This document shows, in pieces, positions 32,523 to 41,112 of a stretch of 64,000 nucleotides of DNA (within the stretch, counting starts at the first letter, position 1; every line of letters starts with the position of its first letter). This DNA is from Globisporangium splendens (taxonomy: Eukaryota; Oomycota; Peronosporomycetes; Pythiales; Pythiaceae). A program made the position numbers and the translations under genes. The DNA is taken from positions 229,474 to 293,473 of the forward strand of contig VFIW01000058.1 in assembly GCA_006386115.1 (NCBI GenBank). Direction: 5' to 3'. The notes under the pieces were generated by a model, which saw only the letters and a list, made by a program, of their open reading frames with translations, was not told the DNA's origin and did not search any database.

Positions 32523-32548
32523 GACTCTAGTAGTCGGCGACGCCGAAG

Positions 32549-33640
32549 CTATAGAGTCCGTCTCAGTAGAGCGTCCCGCTTCTGCTGAGACGTTCCGTTT
32601 CCCTTTCTTGCCGCAGCGGATCTGCCACCTCGATGAGCGTGGTCACCGCGCGGCGGTTGGTAGTCTCTCGCCTGATTTCCAGTGCGAGGAGCGGACTGCC
32701 TTGGAGCGGGACACTTCGACTGATAGTGTCCTCGCTTGCCACAATTGAAGCAGACCACTTCGGCGCTGCTAAGATCCATTGGCATCGGGCCATGGAAGCG
32801 CTGTCCGTTCGTGACTGCTCGGTGGCTGGTATGCGCACCATTGTGGCGGCCAGCGTTCCAATCAGGTCGACTGACTCTGAATGATTGCTGCTCAACGAGC
32901 GCAATGCGGATCGCATCTTCCATCGTGGCCGGCAAGCGTCGGTACAGCTCCTGACGCGCTGGTCCACTGTTGAGGCCGTTGAGAAACGCAGGCACTTTCA
33001 CAGACTCAGGCAAAGGGCTGATCGTGATCGCCGCGCATAGACTTCTCATCTCCTGGATGTATCGTTCCAGCGAGAGCTTCCCTTGTCTCAAGGAGAAGAA
33101 ACGACCTTGCAACAGCACTTCGTTGTTCGGAGGCTGATACATGGCGGTGATTTTCGCACGGAAAATATCCCACGTGTCGAACGCACACTCATCGGCGAGC
33201 AACGTCGAGAATGCCCATTCCGACGCTCGACCGCGCAGGTTCGAGGTGGCGAAAGACACCATCTGCTCGTTGCTGTCGATGAGCTGAGCCTTGGCGCAAC
33301 GCTCCACGGCGAGTAGCCAGTGGATGAGCTTGTCGCCATCCGCACCATCGAATTTCGGAGCGTCAATCTTGACAGCTCTTGGGCGGGGAGTTTGGGACGT
33401 GGGTGTCTGAGGCGCAGCAGCCGCACTCGACAAAGACGTGGCTGCACCAGCAACCACAGATACCACTCGCTCGAGCGCTTCACGCGACTCGGCAGCTGAG
33501 CGCAGCATCTCTGCGGTCAAGCTTGCGGTGGCTTGCATTTGTGCTTGCGCACTTCGCTCTCCTTCGAGGCGCTGAGCGTTCGAGAAGTTCTCGAACTGCT
33601 CGAGTCGAAAGATTTGCTGCTCCAGCGACGCCGAGAGCAA
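32549..33640 (-). CDS. gag: gag of element A
   Basis: The 363-residue protein starts at ATG 33640 (MLSASLEQQ). It has an Ala-rich, helical N-terminus, then a capsid-like region (FDGADGDKLIHWLLAVERC, FLNGLNSGPARQELYRRLP), and a single CCHC knuckle CFNCGKRGHYQSKC near residue 300, followed by a basic tail. It forms the particle and binds RNA. It ends with TAG at 32549, and pol lies in the -1 frame. Confidence 0.88.
   Translation of the reverse strand: MLSASLEQQIFRLEQFENFSNAQRLEGERSAQAQMQATASLTAEMLRSAAESREALERVVSVVAGAATSLSSAAAAPQTPTSQTPRPRAVKIDAPKFDGADGDKLIHWLLAVERCAKAQLIDSNEQMVSFATSNLRGRASEWAFSTLLADECAFDTWDIFRAKITAMYQPPNNEVLLQGRFFSLRQGKLSLERYIQEMRSLCAAITISPLPESVKVPAFLNGLNSGPARQELYRRLPATMEDAIRIALVEQQSFRVSRPDWNAGRHNGAHTSHRAVTNGQRFHGPMPMDLSSAEVVCFNCGKRGHYQSKCPAPRQSAPRTGNQARDYQPPRGDHAHRGGRSAAARKGNGTSQQKRDALLRRTL
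32559..32603 (-). promoter_or_regulatory. -1 ribosomal frameshift signal of element A
   Basis: The heptamer G GGA AAC (32603-32597) is in the gag frame. After a spacer of about 4 nt, arms CGTCTCAG and CTGAGACG form an 8-bp stem (32592-32585 with 32566-32559). An inner AGCG/CGCT stem lies within its loop. The pol frame is open through this site. Heptamer, spacing, structure and frame all fit a programmed -1 shift. Confidence 0.75.
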
Positions 33641-33664
33641 CTCTAGCGCGACTTGATCGCCTAG

Positions 33665-34272
33665 TGTACTGGGCTAAGGCTGCCATTACATGCAAGGTGG
33701 CTCTTTGTGTGTGTCACACACCACCTTGTGGAAGTGCATTGTGGGCGCGAAGATATTGGGTGAAACACATAAAAGTGATCCCCACATGCACAGGTGACGT
33801 CATCGTCTGATGTCAGAGCAATCTGTGTCTGAGTTGAGTGTTGGTCGCTCGCAATCATTGAGATTCGGCGTGATTACGCACAACAGTACTCTAGACACGT
33901 GAGTGATGGTTCCCACTTGGGAAGCTGCACTGGTGATGAGACCGACGTGTCTCTGCCACCTAAAGTGAGTGGCTGTAGCCAATCACTTTGCAGGGAATTT
34001 TCCACCGGACTTCAAGTTCAAGTTTCTCGAAGATCCCCTGGGTTCAACCTCAGTGTACCCAAGGTTTTATATATCAGGTTCGTAGGTTTTATTGTGCATG
34101 TTTAGGTTTTAGTTATAAAACCTCTAGGAGCCCTAGTGGTGTTTTACATGTAGTGTCAGGAACCATAAGCTCATTTCAATTCAGTTGCATTTTGCCAAGT
34201 TCCCCTCAAGTCTTCCTCTTCAAGCGCAAGCGTGCGTGCCGTGTTTGAGGCTGTCTCGGATAGCCTCTTACA
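33665..34272 (+). repeat. 5' LTR of element B (608 bp)
   Basis: The TG...CA ends match 40507-41112. It carries TGACGTCA at 33795-33802 and a one-base variant TGATGTCA at 33807-33814. The segment GTTTTATATATCAGG near 34065 could supply a TATA element. Confidence 0.88.
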
Positions 34273-34274
34273 CC

Positions 34275-34292
34275 TGGTAGCACTTCGTAGTC
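34275..34292 (+). promoter_or_regulatory. Primer-binding site of element B
   Basis: TGGTAGCACTTCG begins two bases after the 5' LTR, in the place and with the TGG start expected for pairing with a tRNA 3' CCA end. The tRNA primer was not identified and is not the Phe or Gly tRNA of this window. Confidence 0.6.
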
Positions 34293-34379
34293 CTTCCAAC
34301 GACCAAGTCAAGAGTCTGCATAGGCCGCTTGTGTAGCGTGCGCGGACATTCCAAGACCCCTGTCCGATTGTGAGAAACA

Positions 34380-35423
34380 ATGGAAGGGATTGAGACGCCG
34401 GTGGGCTCGATGCCTGGAGAGACCGTGGAGCTGACGAATGAGCATTTTCCTCATTTGTCGAGCCACGAGTGGGCAGCCCTCGAGCGTATGCGAGCGGTCA
34501 TCGGTGAGGCGGCTGTGATCAGTTTGCTGAGATCAGCGTCACCGGATGAGCAGAGGAACGCGGCTACGAGCTTCATGCATCACGAGATCGTGAGCTCTCA
34601 TCGACAGCCTGCAACTCCTGTCACAACGATGAGAGTGGCACCTCTGAAGCTCGATGTATCTCCGTACCGTGGCGGAGAGAACGAACCTCTAGCGAGATGG
34701 TTCGTTGAGTTGGATGCAGCGATCACTGCAAGACAACTACGGGACCCAATGCAGCAAGTGTTGTTTGCGATGTCAAACCTTGCGGGTCGAGCCAAGAGTT
34801 GGGCGTATGGGAAGCGATTGGCGGAGCCACATTGCTTCTACGACCTGGACGACTTCAAGCGAGAGCTGAAGAAGGCTTTTGAGCCTCCGCAGAGCGAATT
34901 TCGGGCTCGCGCTGAGTTCCTAAAGCTTCGTCAGGGTAAATACGACCTACACTCGTACGCTCAACGAGCACGATACCTCGTGTCAAGTATCGTGAATGAG
35001 CCGATTGATGCCTCAACGCAAGTTGTGACATTCATGGCAGGGCTCAATGACGGTCCGATTCGGAACCAGCTGTTCCGCGAGTACCCCAAGACGCTGGATG
35101 AAGCCATCGAGCGAGCGATGCAAGAAGAATTCAGCATCAAGCAAGCCAAGTTCAACGGTTTCGGCCCTCGCCCTGTTCGACAACACGCAGTCACACACGA
35201 CGGTCCAGAACCGATGGACATCTCGTGTGCCGATGCGACTACAAGCAGATACCCACGCAATGACGGGAAGTGTTTCCGTTGTGGCAAGCCCGGTCACATC
35301 GCAAGAAATTGCAAGGTGTCCTTGCCAAGCCAGCAAGCGACACACGGTTCGCAATCGAATCGACCAGGCAGAGGCCGGCGATTCGAGCGTTCCCAACAGC
35401 CAAAAAACGGGAACGCCCAGTAG
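34380..35423 (+). CDS. gag: gag of element B
   Basis: This 347-residue Gag starts at ATG 34380 (MEGIETPVG), about 105 nt after the PBS. The capsid-like region includes LARWFVELDAAI, FLKLRQGKYDLHSYAQRARYL and REYPKTLDEAIERA. It is followed by a CCHC knuckle CFRCGKPGHIARNCK (about residue 300) and a basic tail ending at TAG 35421-35423. It overlaps pol by about 150 nt, pol being in the -1 frame. It is related to the gag of D. Confidence 0.9.
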   Translation: MEGIETPVGSMPGETVELTNEHFPHLSSHEWAALERMRAVIGEAAVISLLRSASPDEQRNAATSFMHHEIVSSHRQPATPVTTMRVAPLKLDVSPYRGGENEPLARWFVELDAAITARQLRDPMQQVLFAMSNLAGRAKSWAYGKRLAEPHCFYDLDDFKRELKKAFEPPQSEFRARAEFLKLRQGKYDLHSYAQRARYLVSSIVNEPIDASTQVVTFMAGLNDGPIRNQLFREYPKTLDEAIERAMQEEFSIKQAKFNGFGPRPVRQHAVTHDGPEPMDISCADATTSRYPRNDGKCFRCGKPGHIARNCKVSLPSQQATHGSQSNRPGRGRRFERSQQPKNGNAQ

Positions 35424-38400
35424 GAGCGGGGCTCCCTACTGGGCGAACAAAGAGTTCTGTGAATGTCGTGGAAGCGCAGAACTCTTGCCCCGGTGTGCGC
35501 AACGCACATGAAGTTTCCGCGAACAGATGTGAGCGTGTCGAGCAAGAGCCAGCCTTGATAGTCCACAAGGTTAAGGTAGATGGTTACTCAGAACCTCTAC
35601 GGGCTCTTGTAGACACTGGTGCGTCGAACAATTTTGTCCGCACACAAGTGGTGAGAAGGCAAGGTTTGGACCTGCCTATCTCGAACAAGGAAATGATCGT
35701 TCGCTTGACGAATGGATCGAAAGTGACGATGCCTAAGCGCGTGTTGCGTATGGCAATCGAATGTGATGATTTCCGAGGCGAAGATGAGTTTATTCTACTC
35801 GACCTCGATGACAAGTTTGATCTGATTCTGGGAATGCCCTGGTTGAGAAGGTACCAACCGAGCATTGACTGGAAGAAGAAGAAGATCAGCGTCGACAAGC
35901 AAGTCGACGAAGACCTCAGCTGTGTGACAGCAAGAGAGGTGATTTGGGCATATACATCTGTTGAAGATGTGTCTAATGAGAGTCAGGCGTGCGATGGCCC
36001 CTCACACTCAAATGACAAGCCCGTGAAGACCACTGGAGGTGGAGTAGTCAGGCGCCAGAAAAAGACTGCTCCTGTAGCCAAGAGCGATGTGGAGTTCCGC
36101 TCTGGCAGGGTTAAAGAAGACAAGAAGACCGACGAAGAAGAACGAAGATCTGCAAGCGTCCCTGATCAAGACACAAGAAAGGCAGAAGATGAAGTGAAGA
36201 GACAAGAACAAGCCACTTCAAGCGAATATGTGAACGTCGCAGTCTACAATGAAGAAGGTGACAGCCAGATAGTGCGTCACGTACAAGTGGAAAATCCTCC
36301 AAGTGTGGCTCAAGAATTGATTTCCTTGCCGTTGATGAGCAAGAAGACGCTTAAGCGTAGCCTGGCGAAAGGCGAAATTTCGCAAATTTGTGCGATCGTC
36401 GATGAAGTTGCCGACGATGCCATCGACACTGCGAAAGTGTTAGATGAGAGGACACGGAAGGAGAGGTTCGAGGAGCAGTCGTGGGACGCTCTAAAGACAA
36501 ACCCCGTGTATGGACTTGTCAAGGAATATGCGGACATATTTCCGGACAAAGTGCCGGACGAATTGCCGCAGGACAGAGGCATTCGTCACGAGATAGATGT
36601 ACTTCCGGGAACGAAGTACTGTATCACGAGGCAATGGCCGCTACCGAAGGAACAAGTCGATGCGATCGACGAGTTCTTCGCGCAGCGACAGAAGGCTGGC
36701 CATGTGCGCGAGAGCAAGTCTCCGCACTGTAGTCCCACCTTCTGTGTGAAGAAGGCCACAGGCGGTTGGCGCATTGTTCACGCATTCAACAAATTGAATG
36801 ATGCGACCATACCTGCTCAGACCCCAGTTCCACGAAAGGATATGATCCTTGATGGAATGGTTGGCAGCACTGTCTTTAGCGCGATCGATCTGAAAGACGG
36901 GTTCTATCAGATTCGAATGCGCGAGAGCGATGTACCATTTACAGCAGTAAGCACCCCTAGTGGTATGCTGTGGGAATGGATGGTGATGCCACAAGGTCTG
37001 AAGAACGCACCAGCAACTTTCAACAGAATGGTCACGAATGTACTTCGTCCATTGAGAGAGTTTGCACCGAGCTACTTTGACGACATATTCGTTCATAGTA
37101 AGGCCTCGGAAGGGAAGAAAGATGTCGATGTTCATCTTGAACATCTTCGTCAAGTCTTTCAAGTTATGCGTGAGAACAAACTGTACGCTAACTTGAAGAA
37201 ATGCATCTTCTTCGCCCCCGAGATCCCTGTACTCGGTTGCTTTGTTGGCAAGAATGGCGTTCGGGTCGATCCTGAGAAGGTCAAGTCTATCGACGATTGG
37301 CCTATTCCTCAGAACGTCAAACAGCTACGTCAGTGGCTGGGTTTGGCTAACTATTTGCACAAATACACGCGCAACTATGCAGCGTTAGTGCAACCCCTCA
37401 CGAGTCTTTTGAAGAAAGATAATGAGTGGGAATGGTCAGAGGAACATCAGGCAGCGTTTGCCGAAGTAAAGAAGAGCTTAAGAGAAGCTCCTGTCCTAGC
37501 TCTCGCAGACCATGAGAAGCCGTTCCATGCAGTCTGCGATGCGAGCGACTATGCCATCGGGTGTGCACTGATGCAACACGATGATGAGGGCAAAGAAAGA
37601 GTTGTGTCGTATCAGTCACGACAACTCCGACCCGCAGAACGGAACTATCCGGTCCATGACAAGGAACTATTGGCCATGAAGTATGCATTGGCAAAGTTCC
37701 GAGTCTATTTGCTTGGTGAAAAGCAGTTCGCTATTTACACTGATCACGCATCACTGCGGACAGCTGTAAAGACGCCTCACCTATCGCACAGAATGGCAAG
37801 ATGGTTTTCCTTCTTCGCTGAGTACAACTTTGTTGTACATTATAAGCCCGGCAAGTCAAACATTCTTGCCGATGCGCTGTCAAGACGTCCGGATTATGAT
37901 CCGAAGAACAAGAGTGACGACACGAACGGAGCGTGTCGACTCTGTGAAGACGTCAGCGCGATTGCTACGGGAGTGACAAGCACAGTCCAAGAAGAGATCA
38001 CTGAGGGATACAAGCAAGACGAAGCATGCCAAGAACTGATCAAGTATTTCAAGAATCCCTCAGAGAAGGCACTCCAAAACCTCCCACCAAGAGCAAGATC
38101 GCGTGTTCACCGTTACAGCATGCACAATGAGCTGCTGTACTATACGGTTGACGAAGGGGATCCAGCGAGGATCGTTGTCCCCAACGACGAAGGTCTGCGT
38201 CATCGACTCTTGTACGAGTATCATGACGGTCCTTCGAGTGGCCATCTCGGACGTGAGAAAACGTTTCTCAGCTTGTCTCGAGATTACTACTGGCCTCACA
38301 TGTACAAGTGGGTTCGCAAGTATGTGCGTACTTGCGAAGTGTGCCAAAGAGTTAAGCCATCCGGCTCTACTCGGGCTCCACTTCGTTCATTACCTGTCCC

Positions 38401-40105
38401 TCAGGACAGTTGGAAGTCTGTGAGTATGGATTTCATATTCGGACTTCCGCGTGACAAACACGGACGCAATGGCATCCTTGTGTTTGTGGACCGATTCAGC
38501 AAGATGGTCCATCTTGCGCCTGTTTCGGATAAGATCTCGGCAGAGATGACTGCGAAAGTCTTTGTAGACGTGGTGTTCCGTCTACATGGTCTGCCCTCGG
38601 AGATCGTATCAGACCGTGACACTCGGTTTACGTCTAGGTTTTGGCGAACTCTGCTTGGCATTTTGGATACAAAACTATCCATGTCAACAGCAGCACACCC
38701 AGAGACAGACGGTCAAACTGAACGAGTGAATCGTGTCCTTGAAGACGTGTTGCGCAGTTATGCGACGTCTTTCGGAGAGTGGAGTGAGTTTCTCCCTCTC
38801 GCAGAGTTTGCGTTGAACAACTCCACGCATGTCTCGACAGGTCATACCCCGTTCTATGTGAACTACGGACTCCACCCGAGAGTGCCAGCGTCACTAGTGG
38901 GAGAGGTTTCTACCTTAAGTGGGGGAGAGACTATGGCTAAGGAGCCACAGTCGGATCTGAATGCTGTCACAGAGTTAAAAGCCAACTTTGACTCGATGAA
39001 ACCTCTAGACGACATGACAAGTCGTGAGGAACAGCAAGTCGATGACTTTATTGTGAGGAGACAAGCCGTTGTGAGGTTTGTTCGAGACGCAATCGCAAAG
39101 GCTCAGGATCTGCAAAAGGAGCAAGCAGACAAGAGTGGAAGGAAGAACAAGCAAGTATATAAGATCAATGATCTTGTATTACTTAGCACGGCTAATCTAC
39201 CTGAACACGCAGTGTCCAACTTGGGGAGTTCGAAACTTCTGCCAAGATATATTGGACCGTTCAGGGTAGTTAAATGCAATGGTGATGCCTACACACTAGA
39301 CATTCCTAAACGCATGCGACTACACCCTACGTTCTATGTAGGTAGACTAAAGCCTTACCTTCCAAGTGGGTCAGCGAACCCTACAGAGCCTTTGGCAGAC
39401 GATCAAGTCGATCCTGAAGTCGCTCCACCAGCTCGCGAAGAGTCTGTAACTCATCGTCATGGAGCTTCTTCTCGGCATAAAGGCGCTGAAGCACATCAAA
39501 GGACTCGTCCTTTATTGTCTCCAATGCGAGAAGGCGACCATGATACTCCTTCCGAAGTATCTCAAGAGAAGTCCCTGCCTCTTCCACAGAGCGCAGTAGA
39601 CGTTCGTGATACGCATCGCGAGCTTTCTCAGCCTTCTGGAGTCGTTCAAGCTCGGCTTGAATCTTCTCGAACCTCTGTTCGAAACGTGACTCCATTGCCG
39701 AACGCTGGGCAAGACCATCGAAGTGCAAGTCGATCTTCGACTCCTGCTCCTTCAACCGGTCTTCGAGGCTTTCGCACCGGTCTTCGAGTACCGCGTTGCG
39801 AACTTCAAGAGCCTCGATCTGAGCGCGGTGAGCACTCTTCCACTTCCAGAGTCGCTCAATCGTTTTCGCGTTCAGCCCCACCTCCTCTGATCTATCATCA
39901 GGGAGAGCGTCGTTGGATCGTTGAGTCGATAGTCGATCACGAGGATCGATCGACTCGTCGTCGAGGAGAGAAGTCGTTGAACCGTCAACGCTTCTACAGA
40001 GTACGGTGGCTTGGCTATCCGCCGGACTCGGACACGTGGGAACCTCGAGAGACTCTTCAGTCTGATGTTCCCGACGTGGTTCACAGCTACGAACAGAGCT
40101 TGTAG
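35270..40105 (+). CDS. pol: pol polyprotein of element B (protease, RT, RNase H, integrase, chromodomain)
   Basis: The open frame covers protease (ALVDTGASNNF), RT (FNKLNDATIPAQ, YFDDIFVHS), RNase H (AVCDASDYAIGCALMQ), integrase HHCC (GHLGREKTF...CEVCQRVK), the DDE core (SDRDTRFTSRFW, HPETDGQTERVN) and a C-terminal chromodomain (RWIVESIVDHEDRS...YRVRWLGYPPDSDTWEP). The region about 35990-36250 between protease and RT is Lys/Glu-rich. Translation should enter this frame at 35408 by -1 frameshifting rather than at the ATG at 35270. The last 725 bp are overlapped by an antisense reading frame. No stop interrupts it, so the enzyme set may be functional. Confidence 0.93.
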   Translation: MFPLWQARSHRKKLQGVLAKPASDTRFAIESTRQRPAIRAFPTAKKRERPVGAGLPTGRTKSSVNVVEAQNSCPGVRNAHEVSANRCERVEQEPALIVHKVKVDGYSEPLRALVDTGASNNFVRTQVVRRQGLDLPISNKEMIVRLTNGSKVTMPKRVLRMAIECDDFRGEDEFILLDLDDKFDLILGMPWLRRYQPSIDWKKKKISVDKQVDEDLSCVTAREVIWAYTSVEDVSNESQACDGPSHSNDKPVKTTGGGVVRRQKKTAPVAKSDVEFRSGRVKEDKKTDEEERRSASVPDQDTRKAEDEVKRQEQATSSEYVNVAVYNEEGDSQIVRHVQVENPPSVAQELISLPLMSKKTLKRSLAKGEISQICAIVDEVADDAIDTAKVLDERTRKERFEEQSWDALKTNPVYGLVKEYADIFPDKVPDELPQDRGIRHEIDVLPGTKYCITRQWPLPKEQVDAIDEFFAQRQKAGHVRESKSPHCSPTFCVKKATGGWRIVHAFNKLNDATIPAQTPVPRKDMILDGMVGSTVFSAIDLKDGFYQIRMRESDVPFTAVSTPSGMLWEWMVMPQGLKNAPATFNRMVTNVLRPLREFAPSYFDDIFVHSKASEGKKDVDVHLEHLRQVFQVMRENKLYANLKKCIFFAPEIPVLGCFVGKNGVRVDPEKVKSIDDWPIPQNVKQLRQWLGLANYLHKYTRNYAALVQPLTSLLKKDNEWEWSEEHQAAFAEVKKSLREAPVLALADHEKPFHAVCDASDYAIGCALMQHDDEGKERVVSYQSRQLRPAERNYPVHDKELLAMKYALAKFRVYLLGEKQFAIYTDHASLRTAVKTPHLSHRMARWFSFFAEYNFVVHYKPGKSNILADALSRRPDYDPKNKSDDTNGACRLCEDVSAIATGVTSTVQEEITEGYKQDEACQELIKYFKNPSEKALQNLPPRARSRVHRYSMHNELLYYTVDEGDPARIVVPNDEGLRHRLLYEYHDGPSSGHLGREKTFLSLSRDYYWPHMYKWVRKYVRTCEVCQRVKPSGSTRAPLRSLPVPQDSWKSVSMDFIFGLPRDKHGRNGILVFVDRFSKMVHLAPVSDKISAEMTAKVFVDVVFRLHGLPSEIVSDRDTRFTSRFWRTLLGILDTKLSMSTAAHPETDGQTERVNRVLEDVLRSYATSFGEWSEFLPLAEFALNNSTHVSTGHTPFYVNYGLHPRVPASLVGEVSTLSGGETMAKEPQSDLNAVTELKANFDSMKPLDDMTSREEQQVDDFIVRRQAVVRFVRDAIAKAQDLQKEQADKSGRKNKQVYKINDLVLLSTANLPEHAVSNLGSSKLLPRYIGPFRVVKCNGDAYTLDIPKRMRLHPTFYVGRLKPYLPSGSANPTEPLADDQVDPEVAPPAREESVTHRHGASSRHKGAEAHQRTRPLLSPMREGDHDTPSEVSQEKSLPLPQSAVDVRDTHRELSQPSGVVQARLESSRTSVRNVTPLPNAGQDHRSASRSSTPAPSTGLRGFRTGLRVPRCELQEPRSERGEHSSTSRVAQSFSRSAPPPLIYHQGERRWIVESIVDHEDRSTRRRGEKSLNRQRFYRVRWLGYPPDSDTWEPRETLQSDVPDVVHSYEQSL
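35402..35445 (+). promoter_or_regulatory. -1 ribosomal frameshift signal of element B
   Basis: The heptamer A AAA AAC (35402-35408) is exactly in the gag frame. A 5-nt spacer (GGGAA) is followed by a 14-bp stem with one bulge: 35414-35427 pairs with 35431-35445 around a GGG loop. The gag stop TAG lies within the stem. The -1 frame continues as pol. Element D keeps the same heptamer at its gag end. Confidence 0.85.
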
Positions 40106-40430
40106 TGCTCTCGCGAGCACTAGAACGACGAGAGCCAAGCTCTTTATGGTCGTTCTCGAGCGTGCCTCCTAGGTTCCCTAGCAAACGCTCGACAAGATTC
40201 TCGTTCTCGAGTCGGACAAACGTCTTCCACGACTCGAGCTTCGCTGTGCTGGACTGGCCAGGATCGTCGCCGCCGGACATCTTGCGCCAGAGGAAGAACA
40301 ACTCCTTGTAGAACCGACGTCCTCCACGCTTCTTGCGAATAGCGGAGATGTCGTACAAGCCGGGAGTCGTCCGCTGCCGCTTTGGCTCGGGCCGTTCTTC
40401 GCGCTTCACTTGGTCGCTTGGTCGCTTCAT
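39381..40430 (-). CDS. Antisense ORF of element B: basic/leucine-zipper-like coiled-coil protein
   Basis: The frame begins at ATG 40430 (MKRPSDQV), just inside the 3' LTR, and runs opposite to pol for 349 codons, covering the chromodomain-coding end of pol. It stays open further upstream to 40700 within the LTR. The N-terminus has a nuclear-localisation-like KREERPEPKRQR. A conserved segment FVRLENENLVERLL follows, then a long coiled coil (heptad leucines in LEVRNAVLEDRCESLEDRL) to the C-terminus. The related element C encodes a clear homologue. No canonical bZIP basic region is seen. A regulatory role is inference. Confidence 0.65.
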   Translation of the reverse strand: MKRPSDQVKREERPEPKRQRTTPGLYDISAIRKKRGGRRFYKELFFLWRKMSGGDDPGQSSTAKLESWKTFVRLENENLVERLLGNLGGTLENDHKELGSRRSSARESTTSSVRSCEPRREHQTEESLEVPTCPSPADSQATVLCRSVDGSTTSLLDDESIDPRDRLSTQRSNDALPDDRSEEVGLNAKTIERLWKWKSAHRAQIEALEVRNAVLEDRCESLEDRLKEQESKIDLHFDGLAQRSAMESRFEQRFEKIQAELERLQKAEKARDAYHERLLRSVEEAGTSLEILRKEYHGRLLALETIKDESFDVLQRLYAEKKLHDDELQTLRELVERLQDRLDRLPKAL

Positions 40431-40493
40431 GGTCAATTGGAAAGTGAGAGCGGGTGCCTCTTCCGAAAGAAGTAAAGTCCGTGATGGAACTTT

Positions 40494-40506
40494 AAGGGAG
40501 GGATGA
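40494..40506 (+). promoter_or_regulatory. Polypurine tract of element B
   Basis: AAGGGAGGGATGA lies directly before the TG start of the 3' LTR, where plus-strand DNA synthesis is primed. Element C has a matching tract (AAGGAGGGGATGA) before 42091. Confidence 0.75.
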
Positions 40507-41112
40507 TGTAATGGGCTAAGGCTGCCATTACATGCAAGGTGGCTCTTTGTGTGTATCACACACCACCTTGTGGAAGTGCATTGTGGGTGCGAAGATATTG
40601 GGTGAAACACATAAAAGTGATCCCCACATGCACTTGTGACGTCATCGTCTGACGTCAGAGCAATCTGTGTCTGAGTTGAGTGTTGGTCGCTCGCAATCAT
40701 TGAGGTTCGGCGTGATTACGCACAACAGTACTCTAGACACGTGAGTGATGGTTCCTACTTGGTAAACTGCACTGGTGATGAGACCGACGTGTCTCTGCCA
40801 CCTAAAGTGTGGCGCGAGCCAATCACTTTGCAGGGAATTTTCCACGGGACGTCAAGTTCAAGTTTCTCGAAGATCCCCTGGGTTCAACCTCAGTGTACCC
40901 TAGGTTTTATATATCAGATTCATAGGTTTTATTGTGCATGTTTAGGTTTTAGTTATGAAGCCTCTAGGAGCCCTAGTGGTGTTTTACATGTAGTGTCAGG
41001 AACCATAAGCTCATTTCAATTCAGTTGCATTTTGCCAAGTTCCCCTCAAGTCTTCCTCTTCAAGCGCAAGCGTGCGTGCCGTGTTTGAGGCTGTCTCGGA
41101 TAGCCTCTTACA
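40507..41112 (+). repeat. 3' LTR of element B (606 bp)
   Basis: It is nearly identical to 33665-34272. Two intact TGACGTCA sites lie at 40637-40644 and 40650-40657. It joins directly to the truncated internal sequence of element C. Confidence 0.88.

Larger units (their letters stand above)
25901..33664 (-). mobile_element. Ty3/gypsy chromodomain retrotransposon A (no 5' LTR in place)
   Basis: On the minus strand it has gag (33640-32549), pol (to 27564), about 1.1 kb with an antisense reading frame, a polypurine tract (26450-26463, AGGTGGGGGGTGG) and a 3' LTR (25901-26449). It inserted into LINE3. Its 5' leader and 5' LTR are absent: element B begins 25 bp upstream of the gag start. Both gag and pol are open, so apart from the missing 5' LTR it looks well preserved. 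Confidence 0.9.
33665..41112 (+). mobile_element. Ty3/gypsy chromodomain retrotransposon B with both LTRs
   Basis: It has a 5' LTR (33665-34272), primer-binding site, gag, pol, polypurine tract and 3' LTR (40507-41112). The two LTRs differ at roughly twenty places by eye (about 3%), so insertion is not very recent. No matching target-site duplication is visible: the left flank is element A and the right flank is the internal 3' part of related element C. This suggests LTR-LTR recombination after insertion. Confidence 0.92.

Noticed and set aside
39381..40430. Canonical bZIP domain in the antisense protein of element B
   Set aside because: Leucine heptads are present, but the Asn-x7-Arg basic signature before the zipper is not, so only a coiled coil is claimed.
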